Shown piece after piece: positions 51,026-60,913 of a DNA stretch of 64,000 bases; position 1 is the stretch's first letter, and every line of letters starts with the position of its first letter. The position numbers were made by a program, and so were the translations under genes. Source of the stretch: an uncultured Gammaproteobacteria bacterium (GTDB taxonomy: Bacteria; Pseudomonadota; Gammaproteobacteria; Pseudomonadales; Pseudohongiellaceae). The stretch is from assembly GCA_903889815.1 (NCBI GenBank), contig CAISYX010000016.1, positions 1 to 64,000 on the forward strand, read 5' to 3'. The notes beneath the pieces were generated by a model that saw only the letters and a list, made by a program, of their open reading frames with translations, was not told where the DNA came from and did not search any database.

Positions 51026-53116
51026 TCAGACATTGCCGTAGAGTTCGCGCTCGCCCAGCCAGCGCCGGATCAGCGGCTCAACGTTAGCGGGATAATCGCG
51101 CAGCAGGATGTCTGCGTTTTCCTTGACCAGGTCGAGCATGCCGGCATCGCGGCTGAGGTCGGCGATGCGGAAGCTCATCAGCCCCGTCTGCTGGGTGCCG
51201 AGCACCTGGCCCGGCCCGCGCAGTTCGAGGTCCTTTTCAGCGATCAGGAAGCCATCAGTGCTGTCCCTGAGAATGCTCAGGCGTTGCTGCGCCAGCGCGG
51301 ACAAGGGCGCCTGATAGAGCAGCACGCAATGACTTGCCACCGCGCCACGGCCCACCCGGCCCCGCAGCTGATGGAGCTGAGCGAGACCCAGTCGTTCAGG
51401 ATTCTCGATGATCATGAGGCTGGCGTTGGGGACATCGACGCCCACCTCGATCACGGTCGTAGCCACCAGCAGCTGCAGGTCGCCTGCCTTGAAGGCGTCC
51501 ATGACTGCAGATTTGTCCCGCGGTTTCATGCGGCCATGCACCAGGCCGATGGCCAGGTCTGGCAGCTGCAGCCGCAGAGCCGCGGCGGTGGCTTCCGCCG
51601 CCTGACACTGGAGTGCTTCGGACTCTTCTATCAACGTGCAAACCCAATACGCTTGCGCCCCCTCTGCGCAGGCGTGATGAATGCGCGTGATGATCTCGCC
51701 GCGCCGGGTACTGGAGATGACCAGGGTATTGACCGCCGTGCGCCCCGGCGGCAGCTCGTCGATGACACTGCAGTCCAGATCGGCATAGGCGCTCATTGCC
51801 AGGGTGCGCGGAATGGGAGTGGCTGTCATGACCAGTTGATGCGGGACGTGATTGCCTGTGGCGCCCTTTTCGCGCAAGGCGAGCCGCTGATGCACCCCAA
51901 ATCGGTGCTGCTCGTCGATGATGACAAGGCCCAGCGTCGCAAAGTGCACATGCTCCTGGAACAGCGCATGGGTGCCTACCACAACGTGGGACTCACCGCT
52001 GGCGACGGCCTGCAACTGAGAGTCGCGCGCACGGCCTTTGATCTTGCCGCTAAGCCAGCCAATCCGCAGGCCGAGCGGTTCCAGCCAGCGCGAGAAGTTC
52101 AGGTAGTGTTGCTCGGCCAGCAGCTCTGTCGGTGCCATGACGGCAGCCTGGAAGCCGCTTTCCACAGCTTGCAGAGCGGCCAGGGCCGCGACGATGGTTT
52201 TGCCGGAACCCACGTCCCCCTGCAGCAGTCGCAGCATGGGCCTGCCGTCGCGCAGGTCCTGCAGAATCTCGCGGGTCACGCGACCCTGGGCGCTTGTGAG
52301 CTGGAAGGGCAGTGCGGCCAGAAAGGCGGCGCGCAGTTTGCCCTGGCCGGCAAGCACCGGTGCGTTGAGCATGTCAGCCTGTTCACGCAGGCGTCGCAGA
52401 CAAAGCCGATGACTGAGCAGTTCTTCGAAGGCGAGACGGCGCTGGGCAGGATGCTGCCCGGCAGACAGACTGTGCAGTGTCGAGTGCAGCGCGCCACTCA
52501 CCGGTGGCCGGTGAAGGAACAGCAGGGCGTCACTGAGTGACGCGAAGCCCAGGGCTCGGCGCAGGGGTTCGGGAATCCAGTCGGTAAGCTCCATGGAGTC
52601 CGTGAGCAGTGCCAGCGTCTGCTCCACCATGCTGCGCAAGCGCGACTGCTGAAGACCATCTGTGACCGGATAAACAGGCGTGAGCCTGGTTTCCAATGGC
52701 TGGGCAATGTCACCCTTGAGCACCTGATACTCCGGATGGTAGAGCTCGGGACCCGTCTTGCCGCCGCGCACTTCGCCATAGCAGCGGATACGAGCTCCTG
52801 GCGTCAAAGCGTTTTTCTGGGCAGCACTAAAGTGGTAGAAGCGCAGTGTGATGATGCCGGTGGCATCCTTGATGCGGCACAGCAGGCTGCGACGGCGTCC
52901 GAACGTGATGTCGCAGCCAAGCACTTCGCCCTCGAGCAACAGCTCGCTGCCGATGTGGCTGGCGGCAATGGGGGTGATGCGGGTGCGGTCCTGGTAACGC
53001 AGGGGCAGATGAAACAGCAGGTCCTGCAGTGAGTGCAGATGCAAGGCGGAAAGTCGCGCCGCCACGCTGGGGCCGACACCTTTGAGAACAGTCAGCGGAG
53101 CAAGCTCTGCGGTCAT
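51026..53116 (-). CDS. recG: ATP-dependent DNA helicase RecG
   Basis: SF2 helicase that remodels stalled forks and branches Holliday junctions. The 696-residue product has the N-terminal wedge domain with its OB fold. Walker A is GDVGSGKTIVA, the DExH-type box IDEQHRFGV, motif III TATPIPRTLAM, and motif VI QLRGRVGRG. Length is normal. ridA starts 405 bp upstream and ends 10 bp before it on the same strand. Confidence 0.97.
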   Translation of the reverse strand: MTAELAPLTVLKGVGPSVAARLSALHLHSLQDLLFHLPLRYQDRTRITPIAASHIGSELLLEGEVLGCDITFGRRRSLLCRIKDATGIITLRFYHFSAAQKNALTPGARIRCYGEVRGGKTGPELYHPEYQVLKGDIAQPLETRLTPVYPVTDGLQQSRLRSMVEQTLALLTDSMELTDWIPEPLRRALGFASLSDALLFLHRPPVSGALHSTLHSLSAGQHPAQRRLAFEELLSHRLCLRRLREQADMLNAPVLAGQGKLRAAFLAALPFQLTSAQGRVTREILQDLRDGRPMLRLLQGDVGSGKTIVAALAALQAVESGFQAAVMAPTELLAEQHYLNFSRWLEPLGLRIGWLSGKIKGRARDSQLQAVASGESHVVVGTHALFQEHVHFATLGLVIIDEQHRFGVHQRLALREKGATGNHVPHQLVMTATPIPRTLAMSAYADLDCSVIDELPPGRTAVNTLVISSTRRGEIITRIHHACAEGAQAYWVCTLIEESEALQCQAAEATAAALRLQLPDLAIGLVHGRMKPRDKSAVMDAFKAGDLQLLVATTVIEVGVDVPNASLMIIENPERLGLAQLHQLRGRVGRGAVASHCVLLYQAPLSALAQQRLSILRDSTDGFLIAEKDLELRGPGQVLGTQQTGLMSFRIADLSRDAGMLDLVKENADILLRDYPANVEPLIRRWLGERELYGNV

Positions 53117-53126
53117 CGACAGAGAC

Positions 53127-53522
53127 TCAGAGCGTGCCAGGGGCTGCCATGATCGCCTCCACCTCTATCGCCACGCCGCGTGGAAGGGCAGCGACCTGAA
53201 CGGTAGAGCGGGCGGGATACGGCGCGTCGAAGTAGCGTTTCATGGTCTCGTTGACAGCGGCAAAATCTGCAAGATCTGTCAGGAAGATAGTCAGCTTGAT
53301 GATGTCCTGCAGCGAGCCGCCGGCCGCCTTTGCCACCGCACTCATGTTCTCGAGCACGCGAACCGCCTGCACTTCGATGCCGCCCTTCACCACATCCATG
53401 GTTTCCGGGTCCAGGGGAATCTGCCCGGAGAAGAACACCAGATCGCCATGGCGCACAGCCTGGGAATAGGGGCCGATGGCCGCCGGGGCGCTGGTGGTGC
53501 TGATGATCTGTTCTGGTGCCAC
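53127..53522 (-). CDS. ridA: RidA family reactive enamine/imine deaminase
   Basis: Trimeric deaminase that hydrolyses reactive 2-aminoacrylate and similar enamines released by PLP enzymes. The 131-residue product has the family motifs AIGPYSQAVRHGDLVFFSGQ and ARSTVQVAALPRGVAIEVEA, with the conserved Arg and Glu. It lies between spoT and recG, an arrangement typical of this bacterial group. Confidence 0.95.
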   Translation of the reverse strand: MAPEQIISTTSAPAAIGPYSQAVRHGDLVFFSGQIPLDPETMDVVKGGIEVQAVRVLENMSAVAKAAGGSLQDIIKLTIFLTDLADFAAVNETMKRYFDAPYPARSTVQVAALPRGVAIEVEAIMAAPGTL

Positions 53523-53567
53523 GGTGATATCCTTGCCTGCAAAGTGTGTAATGGTGGTGGGGGATAG

Positions 53568-55721
53568 TCAGGCTCTGGCGGGCTTGGCCATCTTGCGGCT
53601 CTTCACGCGCGAGACTTTGCTGACGGGCTTGATCAAGCGGATGCGCTTCATGACACGGGCCAGGTGTATGCGATTGCGCACGTTCAATGACAGATTGACG
53701 ATGCTGAAGCGGGCATCGCGCTCGACCGTGCTGATCTTCTCGATATTGGCCTCGGCGCCAGTGATGGTGGTGGCGAGCTTGGCGATGATGCCGCGCTCGT
53801 TCTCCAGCTCCACGCGGATCTCGACGGCGAACTCACCCTCGACGTTCGGGTCCCAGCGCACGGACACGCACTTCTCGGGATTGTCGCGGATCTCGGCGAT
53901 GTTGTTGCAACTCTCGGTGTGAATCACCATGCCGCGGCCAGAACTGATGTGGCCGATGATGGGGTCGCCCGGAATCGGATGACAACACTTCGCGAAGCTC
54001 ATCACCATGCCTTCCGAACCACGGATCGCCAGGGAGGTCTGCTTGCTCTCGCGACCGAACTCGGAGGCCGCTTCCGATTCGGCTTGACCTGGCACCATGA
54101 GTCTTGCCACCACGTGTGCCATGCGATTTCCCAGGCCGATGTCCTCCAGCACGTTGTCCAGCTCTGCACTGTTGGTCTGCAGCAGCGCGGCCTTGATCTG
54201 GACCGGTGGAATCTTCTCGAGCTGGGTACCGTAGCTGCCCAGTACCTTGTTCAACAGGCGACGACCGAGCGCGACGGATTCCGAGTGGCGCTGGTTCTTG
54301 AGGAAGTGACGAATGTTGCTGCGCGCCTTGCCCGACACGACGAAACTCAGCCATGCCGGATTGGGTTGCGTGCCCGGAGCGGTGATGATCTCCACCGTCT
54401 GGCCACTCTCCAGGGGTTCACTCAAAGGTGCCAGGCGCCTGCTGATGCGGCAGGCCACACAGGAATTGCCAACATCGGTGTGCACGGCGTAGGCAAAGTC
54501 CACAGCGGTCGAGCCAGCGGGCAATTCCATGATGGTGCCTTTTGGCGTGAACACATAGATCTCGTCCGGGAAGAGGTCGATCTTGACGTTCTCGATGAAC
54601 TCCATCGAGTTGCCAGCGTTCTGCTGCATCTCCAGCAGGCCGTTCACCCATTGGCGAGCACGCACATGGGCGTTGCTGGGGGAATTGTCGTGGGACTTGT
54701 AGAGCCAGTGGGCCGCAATGCCGTTGTTGGCCATCGCTTCCATTTCTTCAGTACGGATCTGGATCTCGATGGGCACCCCGTGCATGCCGAACAGCGTGGT
54801 GTGCAGCGATTGATAGCCATTGGCCTTGGGAATCGCGATGTAATCCTTGAAGCGGCCAGGCACCGGTTTGTAAAGATTGTGCACGGCGCCAAGCACGCGG
54901 TAGCAAGTGTCGACTTTGTCTACCACGATGCGGAACGCATACACGTCCATGATCTCGGAGAAGGACTTGCGCTTGGAGCGCATTTTTTCGTAGATGCTGT
55001 ACAAGTGCTTTTCGCGGCCAAAGATGCGGCCGGGCATGCCCTCTCGCAGCAGACAGGCCTCCAGGGCCGTCTGGATCTGCTTGACGATTTCCTTGCGGTT
55101 GCCGCGGATGCTTTTTACTGCGGCATTGATGCGACGGGCGCGCATCGGGTAGAGCGCGTCGAAGCCGAGTTCCTCGAATTCGATGCGGATGGAGTTCATG
55201 CCCAGGCGGTTGGCAATGGGCGCATAGATGTCGAGCGTCTCGCGGGCCACGCGACGGCGCTTCTCGGGGCTCAGCACATCCAGCGTGCGCATGTTGTGCA
55301 GGCGGTCGGCCAGTTTCACCAGAATGACGCGGATGTCCTTGGCCATGGCGAGCGCCATTTTCTGGAAATTCTCGGCCTGCATTTCCGCGTGACTGCTGAA
55401 GGTGATCTTGTTCAGCTTGCTGACGCCGTCCACCATTTCTGCGATGGCATCGCCGAACTGGCTTTTGACCGCCGCCTTGCTGATGCCGGTGTCTTCGATG
55501 ACGTCGTGCAACATGGCCGCCACCAGACTCTGGGGGTCCATGTGCATTTCGGAGAGGATGCCGGCAACGGCAAGTGGGTGGGTGACGTAAGCGTCGCCAC
55601 TGCGGCGGAACTGGCCATCATGGGCCTGTTCCGCGTAATAGTAGGCGCGGCGGACGAGATTGACCTGCTCCCCCTCCAGGTAGGTGGAGAGGTTGGTGGC
55701 GAGAGAGTCGATTGTAGTCAC
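53568..55721 (-). CDS. spoT: Bifunctional (p)ppGpp synthetase/hydrolase SpoT
   Basis: Controls the stringent alarmone. The 717-residue product has the N-terminal HD hydrolase domain with HDVIEDT near residue 70, which indicates active hydrolysis. The synthetase domain (GRFKDYIAIPKANGYQSLHT) appears intact. A TGS domain (VFTPKGTIMELPAGSTAVDF) and a C-terminal ACT domain follow. It lies 19 bp downstream of rpoZ on the same strand; ridA follows 45 bp after its stop, giving gmk-rpoZ-spoT-ridA-recG. Confidence 0.97.
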   Translation of the reverse strand: MTTIDSLATNLSTYLEGEQVNLVRRAYYYAEQAHDGQFRRSGDAYVTHPLAVAGILSEMHMDPQSLVAAMLHDVIEDTGISKAAVKSQFGDAIAEMVDGVSKLNKITFSSHAEMQAENFQKMALAMAKDIRVILVKLADRLHNMRTLDVLSPEKRRRVARETLDIYAPIANRLGMNSIRIEFEELGFDALYPMRARRINAAVKSIRGNRKEIVKQIQTALEACLLREGMPGRIFGREKHLYSIYEKMRSKRKSFSEIMDVYAFRIVVDKVDTCYRVLGAVHNLYKPVPGRFKDYIAIPKANGYQSLHTTLFGMHGVPIEIQIRTEEMEAMANNGIAAHWLYKSHDNSPSNAHVRARQWVNGLLEMQQNAGNSMEFIENVKIDLFPDEIYVFTPKGTIMELPAGSTAVDFAYAVHTDVGNSCVACRISRRLAPLSEPLESGQTVEIITAPGTQPNPAWLSFVVSGKARSNIRHFLKNQRHSESVALGRRLLNKVLGSYGTQLEKIPPVQIKAALLQTNSAELDNVLEDIGLGNRMAHVVARLMVPGQAESEAASEFGRESKQTSLAIRGSEGMVMSFAKCCHPIPGDPIIGHISSGRGMVIHTESCNNIAEIRDNPEKCVSVRWDPNVEGEFAVEIRVELENERGIIAKLATTITGAEANIEKISTVERDARFSIVNLSLNVRNRIHLARVMKRIRLIKPVSKVSRVKSRKMAKPARA

Positions 55722-55740
55722 AAGCCGACTCCTTCCTCTG

Positions 55741-56043
55741 TCAGAGGTCTTCGCCGAACGCGTCGTCGTCGTCGTTGTCGAGGATCTGGGGTGGTGGCGC
55801 CTTCAGTTCGTCACGGGACAGCGTGATGATCGGTGAGGAGGTACGGGCTGTCAGAATGCTGGCATCCACCAGACCTGCCGCGATCTCGCGAAGGGCGATT
55901 ACAGTGGGCTTGTCGTTGTCAGCGGGAACCAGCGGGTCTTTGCCACCAGTCTGGATCTGACGGGCTCTCTTGCTGGAAATCATCACCAGCTGGAAACGAT
56001 TGTCGACCATTGCCAGACAATCTTCGACGGTAATACGGGCCAT
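55741..56043 (-). CDS. rpoZ: DNA-directed RNA polymerase omega subunit
   Basis: Small subunit that aids assembly of the beta-prime subunit and forms one ppGpp site on RNA polymerase. The 100-residue product begins [20 protein letters not shown], the family signature, and has the acidic C-terminal tail seen in E. coli ([12 protein letters not shown]). It is placed directly upstream of spoT, linking alarmone production and target. Confidence 0.97.
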   Translation of the reverse strand: MARITVEDCLAMVDNRFQLVMISSKRARQIQTGGKDPLVPADNDKPTVIALREIAAGLVDASILTARTSSPIITLSRDELKAPPPQILDNDDDDAFGEDL

Positions 56044-56162
56044 AGGAATACCTGTTGTTGAGACTTGGCTGTTGAGAAGACCGGCGATTCTACTAAAAGA
56101 GCGTCTGCAATGCCTACTTTATTCTTCCCTGGTGCAGCATTTACAGGCCTTTTGGCGTTGTT

Positions 56163-56912
<750 letters not shown>

Positions 56913-56961
56913 TCAGCTTCTTCAATGACAATATTGACCAGGCAGGTTGGCCATCACTGAC

Positions 56962-59448
56962 TCAGCTCTTGCTCGGGCGCTTTTTGACCCGTGCAGTGGC
57001 CTCTGCCTGCAGAGGGTCTTCCGGCCATGGATGACGCGGGTAGCGTCCTCGCAGGTCCTTGCGCACTTCGAAGTAGCCGGTTGCCCAGAAGTTGGCCAGA
57101 TCCCGGGTGACCTGCACCGGGCGTCTTGCGGGAGACAGCAGGTGCAGTACAACCTTGACCCTGCCGTTCACCACCATTGGCGTTTGTTGCTGGCCAAACA
57201 TCTCCTGCAGCTTTACTGCCAGTACGGGCTCGTCGCCCGCGTAGTCCAGTGCGATGCGGTTGCCGCTGGCCACCGGGATGTGGGTTGGTGCCAGCTGTGC
57301 CAGCTGCTGTTGCAGCGACCAGTCCAGCGCTTCGAGCAGAAAACGGCCCAGCGGCAGTTTGTCTGCCTGCTCCATCCGGGAGATGCCCTGCAGATGCGGT
57401 CCAAGCCATTCTTCCAGTGTTTCCAGCAGCTGGGTCTCAGACTGTGGCGGCCACGGTTCGCCCAATTCACGATGGAGCAGTCGCAGTCGTCCAAGCAGTT
57501 GCCGGTCTTCATCTGACCACATCAGTGTGCCACGCTGACGAATGGCGTCCAGAAGCCCCTGCCGCACAGCCTCGGGGGGGAGTGAGCGCAGTGGCCGTCG
57601 CTCCAGCACCAGAGCACCGATACCGCGCAATTCTTCGCCGATCAGGCGACCAGCGGCCATATCCCAAGTCACTTCCTGGCGCCAGCGAGAGGCCCGCGGG
57701 AAAGCGTTTTCCAGCTGCGTCTGACTGATCGCCACGGCGTGGAAGATTCGCGCGCCGCTGACATCGCCATCCAGCTCCACGGCAATCAGATAATCCTGCT
57801 TCGCAAGAGCCTGGGTTTCGGACAGCAGGGCCTGTCCTCCGGAAACCAGTTTGAAACGCACGCGACCCTGATCGCTGGTCTGCCGCTGGTTCTGCGCCAC
57901 CCGATCCGGGAAGGCACGGGCCAGAAGAGGCACCAGCGCATCCGCATTCGCGGCCTGCAACGAGCAGCCTGCCCGCGCCGCCCATTGGCGTGCCGCCCGT
58001 TTCCAGCGTTCGTCCGTCACTGCCCGGTCGCCACCGCTCAGCGCGCCGAAGACCACGGCCAGATCCAGCTCGGCCGCTCCGATGTTCTCTTCCAGCCAGG
58101 CGATCAGCCAGCAGGCCAAAGCTTCGGCATGCAGAGACCTCGCTGAATTCATGAGCACGGCCAGGCGCGGGTGAGCCGGCCAGCGTCCACACTGCCTGCC
58201 ATGCGCGCTGAGACTGCCATCTGCCTCCAGCAGACCGAGGGCCGACAACAGCTGGCGGGCGCTTGCCAGTGCCGGTGCCGGCGGCGGCGTCACCCAGGCG
58301 AGGGTCGCCGGGTTCTGCACGCCCCAGCGCAGCAATTCGAACACCAGACCGGACAGGTCGGCCTGGAGGATCTCCGGCTCGCGGTGCGCCGCCAGCATCT
58401 GCTCATCTGCCCACAGGCGATAACAGAGTCCCGGCGCTTCACGGCCAGCGCGCCCCCGCCGCTGGTCTGCGCTGGCGCGATTGACGCGGCGGGTATCGAG
58501 AGCCGTCAGGCCTGAGCGAGGTTGATAAACAGGTGCGCGTTCCAGGCCAGCATCGACCACGATGCGCACGCCAGGCACCGTCAGACTCGACTCCGCGATG
58601 GCAGTGGACAGGATCACGCGACGCCGGGTCTCATCGCGGGTTGGCCGAAGAACCGCCTGCTGCTGGGCCAGCGTGAGTTGTCCATGCAGAGGATGGATTT
58701 CGACATGGCCGGGGACACTGCTTTCCAGTTCCCGCTGGAGCCGGCGGATTTCAGCCTGTCCAGGCAGAAACACCAGCACATCGCCTGCGTGGGCGTGCAG
58801 TGCTTCCCGCACAATCGCAGCCTGATGTCGCTCGGGTGCTTCGCGCAGAGGCGGCGAGCGGTGGATAGTCGTGACGGGCCACACCCGGCCGGGGCATTCA
58901 ATCACGGGTGTCTGCGGGCCGAGCACCTGCAGCAGGGCACCGACATCCAGCGTGGCCGACATGATGAGCAGTTGCAGGTCTTCCCGAAGCCCTTGTTGCA
59001 CATCCAGCGCCAGCGCCAGGCCAAGATCCGCTTCCAGGCTGCGTTCGTGAAATTCGTCAAAGATGATGCCTGTGACTCCTTCCAGGCCGGGATCATCCTG
59101 CAACATGCGCGTCAGTATGCCTTGCGTGACAACTTCCAGTCGGGTGGCGGCACTGACCTTGGATTCGCCCCGCACGCGATAGCCCACCGTCTGCCCAAGC
59201 GCCTCGCCCAGCAGTTCAGCCATGTAGCCCGCGGCAAGACGAGCGGCTACCCGGCGCGGCTCCAGCAGCAACCAGCGCGAGTGTCCGGAGGGGTCTGCCC
59301 GCAGCAGGTCCAGGGGCACGCGGGTGGTTTTGCCGGCACCAGGCTGGGCCACAAGCAGACACCGGGAATGGGCAGTCAAAGCCGCCTGCAAAGCGGGCAG
59401 GGCTGCTTCGACAGGCAGGGCGGCAATGGGGGCGGGAGAAGCTGTCAC
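56962..59448 (-). CDS. hrpB: ATP-dependent RNA helicase HrpB
   Basis: DEAH-box-type SF2 helicase of 828 residues. Walker A is AQPGAGKTTRVPLDLL. The Walker B reads FDEFHER, the DEFH form typical of HrpB. Later motifs are SATLD, PGRV, LSTAIAESSLTVPGVR and QRRGRAGR. The C-terminal half is the HrpB-specific domain. Its cellular substrate is not well defined; HrpB proteins are implicated in RNA processing by family membership. It is divergent from the PIN-RNA ligase pair. Confidence 0.95.
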   Translation of the reverse strand: MTASPAPIAALPVEAALPALQAALTAHSRCLLVAQPGAGKTTRVPLDLLRADPSGHSRWLLLEPRRVAARLAAGYMAELLGEALGQTVGYRVRGESKVSAATRLEVVTQGILTRMLQDDPGLEGVTGIIFDEFHERSLEADLGLALALDVQQGLREDLQLLIMSATLDVGALLQVLGPQTPVIECPGRVWPVTTIHRSPPLREAPERHQAAIVREALHAHAGDVLVFLPGQAEIRRLQRELESSVPGHVEIHPLHGQLTLAQQQAVLRPTRDETRRRVILSTAIAESSLTVPGVRIVVDAGLERAPVYQPRSGLTALDTRRVNRASADQRRGRAGREAPGLCYRLWADEQMLAAHREPEILQADLSGLVFELLRWGVQNPATLAWVTPPPAPALASARQLLSALGLLEADGSLSAHGRQCGRWPAHPRLAVLMNSARSLHAEALACWLIAWLEENIGAAELDLAVVFGALSGGDRAVTDERWKRAARQWAARAGCSLQAANADALVPLLARAFPDRVAQNQRQTSDQGRVRFKLVSGGQALLSETQALAKQDYLIAVELDGDVSGARIFHAVAISQTQLENAFPRASRWRQEVTWDMAAGRLIGEELRGIGALVLERRPLRSLPPEAVRQGLLDAIRQRGTLMWSDEDRQLLGRLRLLHRELGEPWPPQSETQLLETLEEWLGPHLQGISRMEQADKLPLGRFLLEALDWSLQQQLAQLAPTHIPVASGNRIALDYAGDEPVLAVKLQEMFGQQQTPMVVNGRVKVVLHLLSPARRPVQVTRDLANFWATGYFEVRKDLRGRYPRHPWPEDPLQAEATARVKKRPSKS

Positions 59449-59515
59449 ACGGTTCGCTCAAGGGTCAGATTGACACCGTGGCATTGAAACATGCCGGACG
59501 GCAGGTCGCCAGCGC

Positions 59516-59539
59516 GCCCGATAGCCCGTATCATCGGGC
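59516..59539. repeat. Inverted repeat upstream of the PIN-RNA ligase pair
   Basis: GCCCGAT at 59516-59522 is the exact inverted partner of ATCGGGC at 59533-59539, with a 10-base spacer. It ends 27 bp before the PIN start codon, so it is either an operator or a hairpin in the leader RNA. Confidence 0.5.
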
Positions 59540-59566
59540 TCCGATTCCTCCCTAGGACACCATCCC

Positions 59567-60184
59567 ATGAAAGCAGCGGCGCGCGCAAAACTGGCGCAGC
59601 TTGCCCAGCCACTATGGTGCGATCGCTATCTGGTAGACACCAATGTGTTGATTGCGGCCAGCGCGGCCATGGCCAGACAGCGCGGAGAGACCTTGCTTCC
59701 CCATCATCTGGAGGTCACGCCGGACGACCCGTTATTGCAGGCCCGGGTGCTGACCTGGCTGGAAGGTTTCGCTCGCAGTCCTGCGCGGCTTGTACTGGAC
59801 ACCGCTGGCGCCATCAACATCGAGTATCACCGCAAGCTCGCCTTCAACGACTATGGTATCCAGGTACTGATGTGGAAACTGAGCCGGGACGAAGTCGACC
59901 GGGTGCAGATCGACTTCGACGCCGATGGCAACGGCATCGTTCCGCAGCCGCTTGATGACGTCGTGCACGACCTGGCCGACCGCAAGATGGTGGCCGCCGC
60001 CCTGCAGGCACTTTTGCTGCCAGGCAACAGTGCGATAGCCTTTGCAGGGGATACCGACTGGCACGACTGGGAGGCACAACTCACGCGCACAGGCCTGACC
60101 CTGCTGCCCCTCATCCCCGACTGGTCCAGAGCGCGCCACGCAGAGAAACAGCAACGACATCAAAAGGTGCTCCACCATGACTGA
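59567..60184 (+). CDS. PIN-domain-like ribonuclease
   Basis: A 205-residue protein whose acidic residues fall in the order expected of a PIN nuclease: D24 in YLVDTNVLIAAS, E86 in INIEYHRKL, D138 in DLADRKMVAAAL, and D162/D164 in AGDTDWHDWE. PIN proteins cut RNA with metal ions. It is longer than VapC toxins (about 130 residues) and has no antitoxin gene in front. TAGGA lies nine bases before the ATG. Its 3' end overlaps the RNA ligase gene by eight bases, so the two products are almost certainly made together. I do not recognise a named family. Function in RNA repair or RNA turnover is inferred. Confidence 0.75.
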   Translation: MKAAARAKLAQLAQPLWCDRYLVDTNVLIAASAAMARQRGETLLPHHLEVTPDDPLLQARVLTWLEGFARSPARLVLDTAGAINIEYHRKLAFNDYGIQVLMWKLSRDEVDRVQIDFDADGNGIVPQPLDDVVHDLADRKMVAAALQALLLPGNSAIAFAGDTDWHDWEAQLTRTGLTLLPLIPDWSRARHAEKQQRHQKVLHHD

Positions 60185-60857
60185 ATTCTTCCGCTTCCCT
60201 CACACCCATCATCTGATCTGGCTGGGGGACGGCGAGCCGCGCGGCGACAAGGTGCTGCCGGCCCATGAGGTCGAGGTGATGCTGCAGCATGAGCTGATCA
60301 TCGAAGAGAAACTGGATGGCGCAAACCTCGGCATCTCGCTGGACAACGCAGGTGAACTGCAGGCGCAGAATCGTGGCAGTTACCTCGAGAGGCCCTTCAA
60401 CGGGCAGTTCTCACGCCTGAATTCGTGGATCGGCCAGTACGAGTTTGCCTTGAAGAGCCATCTGTCCCCCGACGTCATCCTGTTTGGCGAATGGTGCGCG
60501 GCGCAACATTCCCTGGACTACCATGCCTTGCCGGACTGGTTTCTGCTGTTCGATGTCTATGATCGTTCAGAGGGGAAATTCTGGAGTGTCGCGCGGCGCA
60601 ACGCTTTCGCTCAGTTGCTGGGGCTTGCTCTCGTACCCGAACTGGGCCGTGGCCAGTTCACACGCAAGTCGCTGACGCAGTTTCTGGAGCAGGCCACCAG
60701 CTGCTACCGTGCCGGCCAGGTGGAAGGTATCGTATTGCGACTCGACTCGCCGCTGTGGAATGAAGAGCGCGCCAAGTTCGTGAACAAGGGTTTCGTGCAG
60801 GCCATTGAAGAACACTGGCGCAGCAGGACGATGCAGTGGAACCAGGTCGCTCCCTGA
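60177..60857 (+). CDS. RNA ligase (nucleotidyltransferase superfamily, PF09414-like)
   Basis: ATP-dependent RNA ligase of 226 residues consisting almost only of the adenylyltransferase domain. The nucleotide-accepting lysine is K45 in motif I (EEKLDGANLGI). Other motifs are QNRGSYL (64-70), LFGEWC (102-107), WFLLFDVYD (121-129), motif IV EGIVLRL (183-189) and motif V AKFVNKGF (199-206). The opening FPHTHHLIWLG is typical of this RNA ligase group. No kinase/phosphatase partner for end healing is present nearby, but a PIN nuclease overlaps it upstream. Whether it seals RNA nicks or breaks is not known from sequence. Confidence 0.9.
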   Translation: MTEFFRFPHTHHLIWLGDGEPRGDKVLPAHEVEVMLQHELIIEEKLDGANLGISLDNAGELQAQNRGSYLERPFNGQFSRLNSWIGQYEFALKSHLSPDVILFGEWCAAQHSLDYHALPDWFLLFDVYDRSEGKFWSVARRNAFAQLLGLALVPELGRGQFTRKSLTQFLEQATSCYRAGQVEGIVLRLDSPLWNEERAKFVNKGFVQAIEEHWRSRTMQWNQVAP

Positions 60858-60913
60858 CGGGAGCAAACCGGCTGACCGAGACCAGTTTCGTCTTCAGGTC
60901 TGCTTCCACTTGC

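Noticed and set aside
53919..55826. An open frame of about 635 codons on the plus strand opposite spoT
   Set aside because: spoT on the minus strand has all expected domains, and the opposite frame has no motif and an unusual His/Val-rich composition.
59470..59475. A perfect TTGACA upstream of the PIN gene
   Set aside because: Seventeen bases downstream the sequence is GCCGGA, which is not a -10 element, so it was not called as a promoter.
59567..60184. VapBC-type toxin-antitoxin system
   Set aside because: The PIN-like protein is longer than VapC and no small antitoxin gene precedes it; the partner is an RNA ligase downstream.
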